From assembly GCA_033980235.1 (NCBI GenBank), contig CM067065.1, positions 30,531,320 through 30,595,319 of the forward strand: a stretch of 64,000 bases of DNA. Reading direction: 5' to 3'. Of the stretch, positions 1-11,678 are shown piece by piece. The translations under genes and the position numbers were made by a program. How positions within the stretch are numbered: position 1 is the stretch's first letter; every line of letters begins with the position of its first letter. This stretch comes from Diadema setosum. Its lineage: Eukaryota > Echinodermata > Echinoidea > Diadematoida > Diadematidae. The notes beneath the pieces were generated by a model, which had not been told where the DNA came from, did no database searches, and saw only the letters and a program-made list of their open reading frames with translations.

Positions 1-178
1 ACAAAATAATACCTTTTAAATGATATATTGGTCACTACATATAAGGGTATATTTTTGAAGTTATAGTCAAAAGAAGCATAAATATTCTTATTATTCTCTT
101 TATTTTTCTTGACATTTAATCGCAAATATCTCCATTTGGCAAATATGGACTTATCTCTTTTTGTGAACAAACTTTTCA
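1..178 (+). mobile_element. MITE family A, copy 1 (cut by window edge)
   Basis: This is the right-hand 178 bp of a 249-bp element. It aligns without gaps to 6600-6777, and its end (CTTTTCA at 172-178) falls where the other copies end. The left part lies outside the window. It differs from the full copies by scattered substitutions, including ones that put stop codons into frames that are open in the other copies. The terminal repeat reads TGTGAACAAACTTTTCA, a decayed form of the GCGAACAAACTCTTCA end. It is probably the oldest of the three copies. The superfamily is not assigned because no target-site duplication is clear. Confidence 0.8.
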
Positions 179-402
179 AATGGTCATATCCTAGTCACTT
201 TCTGGCACTAATTTTATATATTTTCCTGGAAGGGGGGGGGGTTGTCTGTGTGCTTATTTGGGTCAACATATTCATCACCTTGTTTTTTTAAACATTCAAC
301 ATGACTGCATCTTTCTCTATGAGACTAGGATGGATGAAGTGCAAAGGGAGAGCCACCAGTATGACCCATACACTACCAACTACTACAGAGAGAAGAGGAT
401 GC

Positions 403-494
403 TTAATCCTTTCTGTCCCAGGGACTTTGGACAGTGTGTACAATGCTATGGGGTTTTCTGTAGCAATTGGTACCCAAAGCACACCGAGTGTTAA
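403..494 (+). mobile_element. Family C TTAA-bounded MITE, copy 1 (92 bp)
   Basis: The copy is bounded by TTAA at 403-406 and 491-494. It shares the internal core GGACTTTGGACAGTGTGTAC and AATGCTATGGGGTTTTCTGT with copies at 6361, 34156 and 47274. The TTAA boundary and CC..GG termini are typical of piggyBac-type non-autonomous elements, so I infer mobilisation by a piggyBac-like transposase. No transposase is encoded here. Confidence 0.7.
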
Positions 495-1451
495 TACTGA
501 GGAAGACCTAAACCCAGTTTGGTCACTTCTGATATTTCTCTACTAACTTTGGAGAGAGGAAGATTTTTACAAAAGGAGAAATAGCCACACAACAGAGAGA
601 AAGTGCAGATGAAAGTTGACCTCCGAACGGACTGGGTCACCTTCCCAAATAGCTGCGGCAAATCATTGGCGGCAGTGCCTTTTAGAGTCTGGGCATACAC
701 GGTGGTGTCCGATGTCAGAAATAACATCAACCCCCAGCACCATTATCTGGCTAGAATTTCCCCTTTTTATCTTCACTTCTGTTGCATTTCCTATTTGGGC
801 ACTTTCCTTTTTTTTTTTGTCCGCCATAGCCTAACACCACTCTTTTTCTCCCTCCATCTCTCCCTTCATGTATTCTTCTTTCCATCCATCTATCTATCCA
901 GTCATCTATTGCTCTCTTTATGTTTACACATTTATATAGACAGATATAGATATAGATATATATCCATATCTTATAAAAGAAAGAGAGAGAAAGATAAGCA
1001 GCTCTCTATTCTTTCTCTCCAATTTCCTTCTGTCATAACACTTCCAAAAGAAGACAACATTTAACCTCATCTCTGCATTTTTCACATTTCTGCTCACATG
1101 AGGGCTAGTATCATCTTTTAGATGAAAAATGTTTCAATTATTTGTATATTTCTTGAGATGCCTCACTTCCACTTGCCTCAAGATATCAGGCAGTCCACTT
1201 TTCAGGATATTATTGTATATTGGTGGCGTTTATACCCAGTTATAATGATTATAATGTCTACTACGAGTGCTGCAATTCTAAGCCAACCCTGAGTGTATTC
1301 AATGTACACGGAACAAATGTGGCATCACTCCATTTACGATTTCTATGGCAACACCAAGAACATCAGAAAGATATCCTCATCTTACAACAATAAATAAGCC
1401 AGGTGAGAAACTTGCACACCATATTGCCAATGTCATACAAGGGGAGGCAAG

Positions 1452-1541
1452 ACTTACCTGAAGTATGGAGATTTTAGGTAGAGATATCCCATGATGCAAC
1501 AGGTGCAAAGCAGGAGAGAAAGAGAGAGAGAGAAAAAAAAG
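1452..1541 (-). promoter_or_regulatory. Candidate recursive splice site (junction 1457/1458)
   Basis: On the minus strand a polypyrimidine tract (about 1512-1541) leads to CATACTTCAG|GTAAGTC, so a 3' splice site directly abuts a consensus 5' splice site. From the AG to the next upstream AG (1556-1557) there are about 96 nt with no AG, which is the AG exclusion zone expected upstream of a used 3' splice site. No intervening acceptor would allow a normal exon ending at this donor. The pyrimidine tract is partly a CT microsatellite and lies about 50 nt from the AG, so chance is possible. Confidence 0.4.
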
Positions 1542-1736
1542 ATTGTCATTAGTCACTGTTACATGAGAATGGTTGAATGTATACATTTAAATACTTCCAT
1601 CTTTTCTGACATCATATAATTTTTGTGCTGATTTGATATTTCTCTCTCTCTCTATCTACCAATGTATCTCTCTATCTCTCTCTTTATGTTTGTATATTCA
1701 TCACTCTTTCTTTATATCTATCTCTCAATATATTAG

Positions 1737-1900
<164 letters not shown>

Positions 1901-2115
1901 TCATTATATTCACTTATATATTCACCCCTCCCAATATAAACATGAACACCAATCTATTTTTGTGACATATATATTTCTTCTTCTTTCTCAATCAATATCT
2001 TCTCTCCTACTTCTCTTTCTCTCTCTCTCTCTCTCTTCTCATCTACCCTATCTACTTTCCATTTGTTAATTGATTGGTATGTCCTCATTCCCCTTTAAAA
2101 GCAAAGCAAATGAAA

Positions 2116-2195
2116 TTAACCCTCTTCAAACCATAACATGAAGTTTCTATTGCTACTGCACATGATGAACTTGTCAGGAACTATGAAAGGGTTAA
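2116..2195. mobile_element. Single 80-bp TTAA-bounded foldback (family D)
   Basis: It starts TTAACCCTCTTCA (2116) and ends TGAAAGGGTTAA (2195), so the ends are inverted (TTAACCCT and AGGGTTAA, followed by an imperfect TTCA/TGAA match). The TTAA plus CCC/GGG layout matches families B and C, but the interior is different. Only one copy is visible, so its mobile nature is inferred from the ends. Confidence 0.5.
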
Positions 2196-2845
2196 CAGGT
2201 CAAACAAAAGTGAACCATCCAGCACCTTGGGCGAAGGATGTCCTCTTAAAAAATCTTGCTGGAGGATATTTGAATGCGCCTCGAACCTTGATTGATTTGC
2301 CCCCCTGGTCCCCCCAACTATTTGGCACCCAAGAGCCCTCAAACACAGAATGCAGAAATACCAATTAGGGCAGCGAAGACTGCAAGTAATAAATTGAGGA
2401 GGCTTTTTTTTTTTCGGGGGGGGGGGGGGGGGAGGTTGTAGTATATTCCTGTTCTCATTTCCTTTATTGAAATTCATTGACTTACCCAAGGCATTATTCT
2501 TTCAATTTCTCTACCTTTTGGGTGTATTTTTTTTAATATCTAAGGCCTATATTTGACAATAGATAACAATGATTATTGTAGTCAACTCTTCCTGAATTTA
2601 GCAGAATATCACATCCATACAATTCTTGTCAATGTCTCCTTTTTTGGAGGATGACAATTAAAGATGTGATGAATTATTTTCCTTTTGTTTTGTCTGACAC
2701 CATGCAAACAAAGAGAGCAGTATTATTCCCAGAAATTGTGATTAAAGGTCATGATATCCCTTGCCTAAAATATGTGGGGCCACTAAAGAGCTATCTAAGG
2801 AAGATAGGAAAACACTGATCTGGATTTTATTTAAGGGGTGTATCT

Positions 2846-2938
2846 TTAACCCATTGAAGGCCAGTCCCAAGTGTACTCTGGCAGGTGATTGTGGGAAATG
2901 TGTGTTGTAGCAGAATCAGCGCATTCCCGATAGGTTAA
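2846..2938 (-). mobile_element. Family B piggyBac-like MITE, copy 1 (93 bp)
   Basis: The element lies between TTAA 2846-2849 and TTAA 2935-2938 and is inverted relative to the other four copies. Read on the minus strand it has the shared order: TTAACC start, GCTGATTCTGCTACAACAC, CATTTCCCAC, CACCTGCC, the decayed palindrome CCAGAGTACACTTGGG, then CAATGGGTTAA. It is the most diverged copy but still exactly 93 bp. The TTAA ends and CCC..GGG termini suggest piggyBac-type mobilisation. Confidence 0.8.
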
Positions 2939-3328
2939 CAGAGCTGAATTTTCTTTGAGAATATTCTTCCAGAGTGAACATCATCTCTCATCTCTTAGCT
3001 TTTCTGTTAATGTTTTTTTCTTCTCTACTAGCATGCATCATTTAGTGTCAGGAGGCTAGATAAGCTGACCTAATATCTAATATCTACCATCTGGAGACAG
3101 AAACTGAATTGGGTTGTCATGTCATCTATGCAAATGAGCTTGAGGACATCATCTACTCAACTTCATTCAGCGATCATCAGTTCTACTAATCTCTCATTGT
3201 AATTACTCCTGAGACATCTACCTTTGGGGATCTAATCCTTCCTCTAAAAGTTTGCACGGCATACCAAACCAACAGAATGCATCATCTATGCAAATCTATG
3301 AAGACATTTAAATGCAGTTGAGAGGGGA

Positions 3329-3431
3329 AAAAGTCTAAACAATAATCCAGTTCAGGGTTCCACTTTGCACATGAGCAGAAAAAGTCAAAACAATTAGGCA
3401 GTTCTGGGTTCCACTTTGTGCATGAGCAGAA
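3329..3431. repeat. Two-copy tandem duplication, 51-bp unit
   Basis: The block GGGTTCCACTTTG..CATGAGCAG, with the preceding AAAAAGTC..AAACAAT, occurs at about 3329-3380 and again 51 bp later. Because 51 is a multiple of three, a minus-strand frame repeats a 17-residue block containing CSC(T/A)KWNPEL. This is a local duplication; I do not take the frame as coding. Confidence 0.85.
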
Positions 3432-5332
3432 AAAAAAGGTAATTTGTACCAACAGGGCATGTTGGTTTTTAAATGCACTGAGATTTAAGCATCTGTGATA
3501 CATGATCATTCAACTTGATTCTTACAAATTGTGCTTGCCAGCACTTCAACCCACCAGCGAAAGTGGTATTTGGAAATAGAGAAAGAGTGTTAATACATTC
3601 AATACAAAACAATAAAATGGATGCTTTCCCAAGTGTTTAATGGACAGATCATTCTGGTCACTTGGTATATGCAAATTCATCCTGTGTGCAAACGTGATTG
3701 ATGAAATCCATACACTGTTTCAATGGGCAAGCTTTCTAGAATGCATCATGTTGCTTTGAAAACAAGTGAAGTGAATATTGTATAAAACCAACTGGAAAAA
3801 GAAAGGTCATTTGCATCCATCGCATGTACATGAGCTAACTCCAAACTGGCTTATTAACGAGGGTGTCTTGCCCTCTGCTCCCAGACTCCCCCCCCCCCCC
3901 AATGCCCCATCCTCCCTCACCCCTCTCCCCCGTCTCAATTACATGCAGACCGATAGACGACCGCATCTCCTTACTCCAACATGCAGTGGTGTTACCGTCC
4001 CAGTTTTCCCTGGGAGCAATGAAGATGCTTCGCCCCTCGCTTGCAGCTGCTCCATTGCTTTCGTGAGCACACATTAACCTACATCCGATACGAATTAGAT
4101 TGCACGTAAATTTTCGGGCCAAACTCGGGCAGCGGGAATTCAAGCACCGCCTGGGAACGTCAACAGAGCGTTAGCGCCACGGCACAACACAAGATTCTCT
4201 TACAGCAGTCAAAGTTGAACTTTTTCACAATACTCACGACAAAAGTGAAAACCGCAACACTCTAGAAGTTGACAAAACGTGTGAGTATACACCGTTAGAA
4301 AAAAAAAAAATCACTGGCACGTCAGTATGCTTTTCAGATATAATTGATACCTCATCATGCTCATGAAAAGTGTTCACAGCTGTGCATATCTTTGCTTAAT
4401 TGTGGTTGATGAAAACCGTCACCACGGTCCGAACGTGTCGAGCAGTTGGCATGTGCCAGAGACGGGATGCCACAGAGAGAAGACACGCGATTGATTGGTC
4501 CCCCACCATGACCCCTTAATAGACATGATGGCATCCACTTGGGGGTGCGAATTTGATGCCCAGCATGATAAAGAGGAGCTCATGCACCGGGTTGTGTCAC
4601 TGGCATTGCCCTGAAATGTACACCTCAGTGACTCTGTCTCCTCACACAGATCACAATGTGTGGGACTGTGACATATAAGGCTCACCATAACCTTGACAGC
4701 ATTACAAAATTATCTATGCAAGGGACTATTAGCATGATCTCCTAAATTCTACCCCAGAGAAATCCACATTATAAAGACTGCTGTGATTATTACCCACTGA
4801 TGCACCTGCACACACACATGGCTAAATGACATGGATTACAAGTGTACCTGCGTGCTGGTGCATCATTTTGCCTTCATCAAATTTTCTCCAACTTCTACCA
4901 GCTAGAAAGGTTCCCATGGCTCACTTCAGTATAAATTGCCCCACATGCCTTGATCACAAGAACCCCAAAACCCATACATCATTTACAGAGGGACGGAAAT
5001 CCAGCAGCTCTGACTTTTGATCCTCTAATCACAATATCTCACATAAAATAAGCTGACTGTTACCCCTTCTTGTTAGTCTAAATATGAATTATGTATTCCT
5101 CTTTTCTCTCTCTAGGCCTATGTATATACAATTGATACAAGTATATATCCCACAGCCTACTCCCCCCCCCCCCCCCCAACTCTCTGCCTGGTGTTTTATT
5201 GCTATGTAACTAACTGCTCAATAAACCCTGTTAATGGTACACACATTTTTAAGCACCAAATTACAACAAATACATCACAGCATTACATGTGCACCGCTTA
5301 ACATTCATTGGAGTGATTTTTCTCTCTCTTAT

Positions 5333-5419
5333 AAATTGCCCTACATCAATGTAAATAAGCATTAAATGATCGCTTCATTGATCAATTCAGTGCTTATTTA
5401 CGTCGATGTAGGGCAATTT
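5333..5419. repeat. 87-bp hairpin with 29-bp arms
   Basis: The left arm 5333-5361 begins AAATTGCCCTACATC and the right arm 5391-5419 is its reverse complement, with about two mismatches in 29 positions. The 29-nt loop contains TTGATCAA. The most likely origin is a small foldback transposon. The size also fits a precursor-microRNA-like hairpin, but the near-perfect arms and single copy do not decide between these. Confidence 0.7.
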
Positions 5420-5607
5420 GTCAATCAGATGGATAAATATGTCTCAACAGAAGAATTTCATGAATTTGAATATATACATTCTAATCCATCCAAATAATCG
5501 CATCAACAATAGAAGGCAAGTGATATTGTACATGTACATAAACATATACACAGCTCTTTCTATCATGCCTAACTCTCTGTATGTATTGGCATACACATGC
5601 ACACATA

Positions 5608-5790
5608 TCGAGTTAGCTCCTCATGGCGTTGTCAGGGCTTGTGAATCTACTCCGGACAGATGCACGTCTCGATCGCAGTGCGTGGTCGTCGGTGCCCCCC
5701 GGGGGAGCGGGCCACGTGTGAAAGTGTCGCGCTGAGTTATGCTCCTTGCGGTGGTGATTCGTCTCTATCTCGTCCGGTCCTAACGCATCA
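5608..5790. promoter_or_regulatory. CpG-rich single-copy island
   Basis: I count about 20 CpGs in about 180 bp, against very few in the flanks. It includes the palindrome GCCCCCCGGGGG near 5694 and an E-box CACGTG near 5713. No exon signals are apparent. In a genome with germline CpG methylation, retained CpGs suggest an unmethylated regulatory element; that is an inference. Confidence 0.35.
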
Positions 5791-6360
5791 GCATCCTATT
5801 CCTATGGTCACCCCCCCGCCCCCTCCCCCCCTCCCCATTTCATGATTTCCCTGGTCTTTGCCCCCCTCCCCTCCAATCTATTCTTAACTTGCATCTTTAA
5901 CCATAGATATACATTCACCCCATGTTTAATCTTTCCCCCATCCTACTAACGTGGCATATTTCATGACACTGGCACTAGGTGCTGGCGGAAAGCTCAATGA
6001 GCGCATGGTGGATTTTAATAAACTGGGCAAAATCAAACAAAACAGCACAACAAGATTGCCCATCCGTATAAACGTACGATAATCACCTTGCATAATTGTA
6101 TGGCCATTTGGATTGAGACTAAATATTACAATGTTGTCCTAAAACAAGGTAAACTTCAAAAGAAATAATAACTCTCTTATTCTATGTCCAATGTTGATGT
6201 ATAAAAGAATATTTGCCTCTTTGATTTCAGCATACATTTGGACATCATCCTGAAGATGGGGTCACAAGCACTTTAACTTTATCACTGACATTAACAGGTT
6301 TATATATACCATATAATTGCAACCCTATACTAAAGAAGGAGGCATCAGTGGGATAAAGTG

Positions 6361-6453
6361 TTAACCCTCTCTGTACTAGGGGCATTGGACAGTGTGTAGA
6401 ATGCTATGGGGTTTACTGTGTCAATCAGCACTCACAGCACACAATGGGTTTAT
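6361..6453 (+). mobile_element. Family C TTAA-bounded MITE, copy 2
   Basis: It starts TTAACCCTCTCTGTAC at 6361, shares the core GGACAGTGTGTAGAATGCTA with copies at 403, 34156 and 47274, and ends near GGGTTTATAA at 6453. The right TTAA has decayed to TATAA. It lies about 75 bp from a family A element, but the two are not nested. Confidence 0.7.
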
Positions 6454-6528
6454 AACTTCAGGTCACTTTCTTCTTCTTCTTTTCCTTCTTCTTTTCCCAG
6501 TCATCCTCTTTTCATGGACATCACTATT

Positions 6529-6777
6529 TGAAGAGTTTGTTCGCAAAAAGCGATAAGTCCATTTTTGAAGATTTTGAAGTACGGTCTCTGTCATAAAGTA
6601 CAAAATAATACCTTTTAAATGATATATTGGTCAATACATATAAAGGTATATTTTTGAAGTTATGGTCAAAAGAAGCAAAAATTTTCCTATTATTCTCTTT
6701 ATTTTTCTTGACCTTTAATCTCAAATATCTCCATTTGGCAAATATGGACTTATCGGTTTTTGCAAACAAACTCTTCA
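6529..6777 (-). mobile_element. MITE family A, full copy (249 bp)
   Basis: The terminal inverted repeats are TGAAGAGTTTGTTCGCAAAA at 6529 and its complement ending CAAACTCTTCA at 6777, extending to about 33 bp (to AAGTCCAT). It has the same length as the copy at 40537 and lies in the opposite orientation; by eye they are about 93% identical. A frame of about 83 codons is open on each strand through the whole element. Between copies about 11 of 83 residues change for roughly 18-20 base changes, so no protein constraint is visible. The target-site duplication is unclear because the right flank is a TA repeat. Confidence 0.9.
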
Positions 6778-9772
6778 TATATATATATATTTTTTCCCTC
6801 ATGCATTTCTTTCCATGTTTCTTCTTTTCAAAGGGAGTTGCACATCAGCTAAAACTTGTACAGTACTACAGTATATTGTCCAAAGCATATGGTCAGGTAA
6901 GCCGCAGCATTAAGTGTCCATACAAAAAAAAAGAAAATATTGCGGGACCAAATTCAAAGAGCCCTCTCACTTTTTCTTGAATATTGTCAATCTGTCGATG
7001 ATAAATACAGTATTAAACTCAACTCTATTAAAGAATTAAATCTCAAACAGCTGTATGCAGATTTATAAATGATGAAAACTAAAACATATCATACATCTCA
7101 TCAAACCTGAAAAATCTCCAGGGAAAATGGATGACATTAACTCCAACGAGCCAAGCGTCCATCTAACATGAACTAAGATTCGAGGGGGAAGGCCTCGGAC
7201 ATCAGCATGTATTCATCATCGTTGCTTGAGCCCCCGTAAATGATGGAGGGGCTCGTTTTCCGTTCTGTCACCACCGCGGCTCGCTCGTACCTCAAAAACG
7301 AAGTGACGGCGAGGGGCAATTGGTCACAGCCGAAAAAATTGCCCCCTGATTAATTTTAATTGCACCAGCCCCCTCTTCTCCCAGCTCTCACCCAGCTCTC
7401 TTCCCCATGCTCTCTGGGGGCTTCAAAACGCTGTTTGCCTTAAAAATGCACTTCACGGAACTGGTCGCTCATGAGGAAAGCTCGCCGAGATTGCCGAGTG
7501 TTTTACAATCCACGCACAGCTCATCCAACCGTCTAAAAAGGCGGGTAGAGCTCCTATCATACCTTCCAATCCGCCAATCTTTGGGGAAATAAATCGCCGG
7601 TTAACCTGAGGGACCAAAGTGGCAGTGGACCACCGCCGCTCTTGTCTTCATACAAATTTCCGGGCACTGAATGCAGAAAAAGATTCATTTAACAATAATT
7701 GGATGGACCACTATCTTTAGGGAATTAAACTGCTTTGAAGCCTTAGTCTACCAAGAGCAATTTTGGAAGGTATCGGGAGAACTGGCTGTATGAGGTGGCA
7801 ATGGTGCGGAATAAACTTTAAATTGAATGGATAATTAGAATCCATATCTAAAATACATGATTTGCTTGACAAAGTTTTTCTTTTTATTCTATCCTTTGAA
7901 CAGACTGGATTTTGTTTTTCTCTACACAAAAAAGAAACTTCTTATTCGTGACAACCACAGTTTCTGCCATGATAACACAGATAAATGTCATTCACCTAGA
8001 TGATCCAAAAATTACATTAGATTTGATTGGTGACACTCGCAATGCATTTTCGCTTCACTCTCATTCTCTCTTTTTCTCCTAGCTTGTGTCTTTGATCATA
8101 GATGTATATTCATACAAAAACACAGCACTAGAATAATTTCTGCTGTCTAAATTCTGATTGACATCCATGATGAAATATTTCTTGTGATTTGATAAGATGA
8201 TCCTGAATATTGTACCAATATACACGACATCAGTCCTATATCCATATCTTATGAAGACAGCGAGGTTGAAGCATCAAAAATTTCAAGCCGCATGAAATCT
8301 GCAACACTAAAACACACAGAAAATGGGATACCTTCAATTAATTTTTGTGTGGTCACAACACAAATAGTGATTAGGTCAGTTCATGTAGCATCAGACTTGA
8401 ACTGTTGAAAGTTTCATGCATGATTGTACTGTTGCTATTGATCAGTCGCCTCGGGCAAGACATGACCTTCTACTATGACGCACTCCATCTGAAACAGTAG
8501 CGCCTTAAAGAGTGATACTGCCTCAAATGCAAGGCTAGAGGCAGAAGACCCAAGGTTTCCAATATTTTCCTTATGCACAGCCTTCAAAGCCGACAAGCTG
8601 AAAGGGGAGGGTGAAATACAATTGCACAAACTGGGGGCCATCACAATACAACTTTGTGTTGTGGACTGCACATCATCACATGTTCATGCGAGCAAGATTA
8701 ATGGTTTGACTTCTAGCATGTTGTCTCAAAGCGAAATAATATTTTCACACACCTACACTGGCGAATGGATTAGCAAATACACTATCGCTGCGCAAAGTGA
8801 GCTTACACATATTCACACGAATAAGACAAAGAAGAAACATATATATTTGTGTCACATGCGCCGAGTGTGACTTACAAACCAGTCACCATATTTCATATTG
8901 TGGCTTCTTTGGCCTTTAGCTGTGTAACAATAGGGGTTAGAATGTGGCTAGTAGGACACAGAGTAAAAAAAAAATAAATAAATAAAAGGCAAATCAATAC
9001 TACTATCATGATGGCCATTCTACGTATGCTATGTTGTATAAGTATAGCTGAGGGATGATGGGGGGGGGGGGGTAGAAGGAAGGGGATTTTGTTGTTGTTT
9101 TTGTTTTTTCTCTCTTCCTAGTGATATTGACATTTGCTCTTTTCCTGACCCGGAATTGAGGGCAATTTCGGCTGTCTTCCTCCGTCTCTGCGCGTCTTGA
9201 CCCACTTTTGGTATTAACGCTCCGCCGAGCGCCTTTCAAAGTGAATCCCATCCCAATTTGTGCGCATCTACTGTTCTACTGCCACGGGAGATGCGTTCCT
9301 TGCTGTGGCGAACGCCCGGCTGATACTGAAGGCTGACCTATACAACTGCTGATCTGCGAGAAATTAAACGAGATCTCATGACTTCGTACACTCCCCACAG
9401 GTGATAGCATTTACATCGGCACGAAATCTCTGATCTAAGCCGACTCGAAATGTGAAAATTCTGCTTCCCCTCATGATGAAGTAAACAGTCACTGAGTAAT
9501 TCACATCCAATTATTCTAAATATCAAATATTTGTGGATAAATCTCCACCTAATTGCAAACAATCACTCAACATAATGGGTTGACAGGACGTACCTGAAAA
9601 AGCATTCTTTCTGCAAAATCCAACAGTACACATCATAGAATAATCACAGACACCACTCTCTAAGCACCATTGTTTTGAGATGCTTGCTACCTTTACAAGG
9701 TCAACACACTATTTTTGAATATTTACTCCTTAACATGGTATCCCCCAATGTAATAAATGCTTTCTCTGACTG

Positions 9773-9775
<3 letters not shown>

Positions 9776-9808
<33 letters not shown>
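9776..9808. repeat. (CT)n microsatellite
   Basis: Near-pure CT repeat with one TTTC interruption. On the minus strand it produces an Arg-Glu frame that is not a gene. Confidence 0.9.
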
Positions 9809-10311
9809 AATCACCACTTTATGTGGACAAAGTCCATGTAGTAAAGACCTGTCTCTCCGTATGATAGAGATGAACATTATGCCTGTCGTCTGAACGAGAC
9901 AATTACGCACATACGATCGATGGTTGCGCTATGAAAGATCACGCGTGTCTTCGGTCGAGAAGAGAAAGGGCAGAGGAATGTTTCTCACTTGAAACGAAGC
10001 TGTGAAAAACAAGATATCATTATTTGCCGGTAGGAGGAGAAATATATTCTCTGTATTATATGATTTTCATTCTTTTGTGCCAGCACTGCACTCAGAGGTT
10101 TTCTCTCTTTTCATTGAGGATTATTCTTGACAGCTCTTGGATTCCTGACTTTGGCACCATAAAAAATTGGCCTTCAGTATGTCAAAATTGCCTTTCACAG
10201 GCAAACAGAGAAACATACGCATCTCTCTGATCACAGAAATCATATATAGCAATATGGGGAGAAAAAGAGAGAAAAGAGTAGAAACAGAAAACAAGAAAGA
10301 TTGTGTGAAAG

Positions 10312-10376
10312 ATATCATCGAGAGAGAGAGATATGAGAGATGTACATATAATAGAGAGAGAAAGAGAGAGAGAATC
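10312..10376. repeat. (GA)n purine tract
   Basis: Imperfect GA repeats in two blocks (about 10320-10345 and 10352-10374). Confidence 0.85.
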
Positions 10377-11585
10377 ACAATGTGTATGTTGTCTCCTATG
10401 TTCATTTTACTTACTTTCATTTATTTTCATTTTCAACAAAGAATATACATGCATGTCAAAACATATAATGCAAAAATAAGCAATATACATATTCTAGTGT
10501 ATATCTACCTATCCATCTATCTATCCATATCTCTATCTTGCTATAATCTTTCAATCGATACACACACACGCGCACACACACGTATGCACACATACATGCG
10601 TGTATGATATAGAGAAACATATACATTTAAGCATCCCTTGGTGCGTCTTCAAATATGCGTGTGAATGCACAGCAAAATGAAAAAAAAAAAAAAAAAAAAG
10701 CTCTTAGGTTCATAACACTATTGTAGGCATTTACAGTCATACATATCAAGTGAAAAACACATGCATCTATAGGCCCAAGTTTGTGCAAAGCACTCCGTCG
10801 GATGCGCTCAGATGTCTCCGGTTCAATGAACCACCTCCTAGCTCCCTCTTCCCAGCGTCGAAAGAAACCCAAACTGAATAAATATTTTGCTAAAATCAAA
10901 TTAACGTAAAAAGGCAACTCATCCCCCGTCTTGTATCTACTGGGCACGACAGCTGCGAAAAAAGGCCTTTTTTCCCCCGCGCTGAAAGGTGTCGATCCTG
11001 GCAGAAATTGGATTACAAACAAGCGATAAAAGCAATCCTCCCCTTACCATCCTTGACCACTTTTTTTTTTCTCTGATTACTTTCTGGCAAAAGATAGAAC
11101 TCTACAGCTTTAATTCTTGCTCGTAATGACATCATATTTTTAGCAGTACAAAACTTCCACAAACTTTACGGCTCTGAAGACAGGAGGAAATATATCCGAA
11201 GGCTCTTTTTGAAACTCTGTACATCCAGATGCTTTTTGAGTATAAATGATTCATCGAGGAAAACCCTGACCCCCATGTGGCAGAGTGGTTTCTTCCACTT
11301 TGACATTCAGAGCTATGCCAATGATGGAAGATTCCATTATGCTAAAAGGGGGCATCACATGGCATGTCACAAATCGGAATATTCACAGATCCTCCAGACA
11401 TATGAAAGGCTCAGAGGCTGTCCTCTCCCTTGAAGCAACCTTCATGACCACAACATGTTTTTGGCAGTAACCACTTCACAGTAGTCACCTGATACACCTA
11501 TTCAGGTGATCACATGACAGAACTACTTGTGATATCATATCACAAATATATTGAAGAGATCAAATGCACTCACTCAAATAATTCT

Positions 11586-11678
11586 TTAACCCATTGAGAA
11601 TGGGCTGATTTTACGACCATACGTACTTCCCATAGACACCTGCCTGAGTATACTTGGGACTCGTCCTCAACGGGTTAA
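11586..11678 (+). mobile_element. Family B piggyBac-like MITE, copy 2 (93 bp)
   Basis: It is bounded by TTAA at 11586-11589 and 11675-11678. The inverted ends are AACCCATTGAG and CTCAACGGGTT. The internal palindrome has decayed to CCTGAGTATACTTGGG: both changes are C to T at CpG positions relative to copies at 23056 and 42446, which suggests decay by methylated-CpG deamination. Confidence 0.88.

Noticed and set aside
9588..9610. Minus-strand TTTTTCAG|GTACGT as another recursive site
   Set aside because: The pyrimidine tract is only about 8 nt and another AG lies within 14 nt upstream, so it lacks the long AG-free zone of the better candidates.
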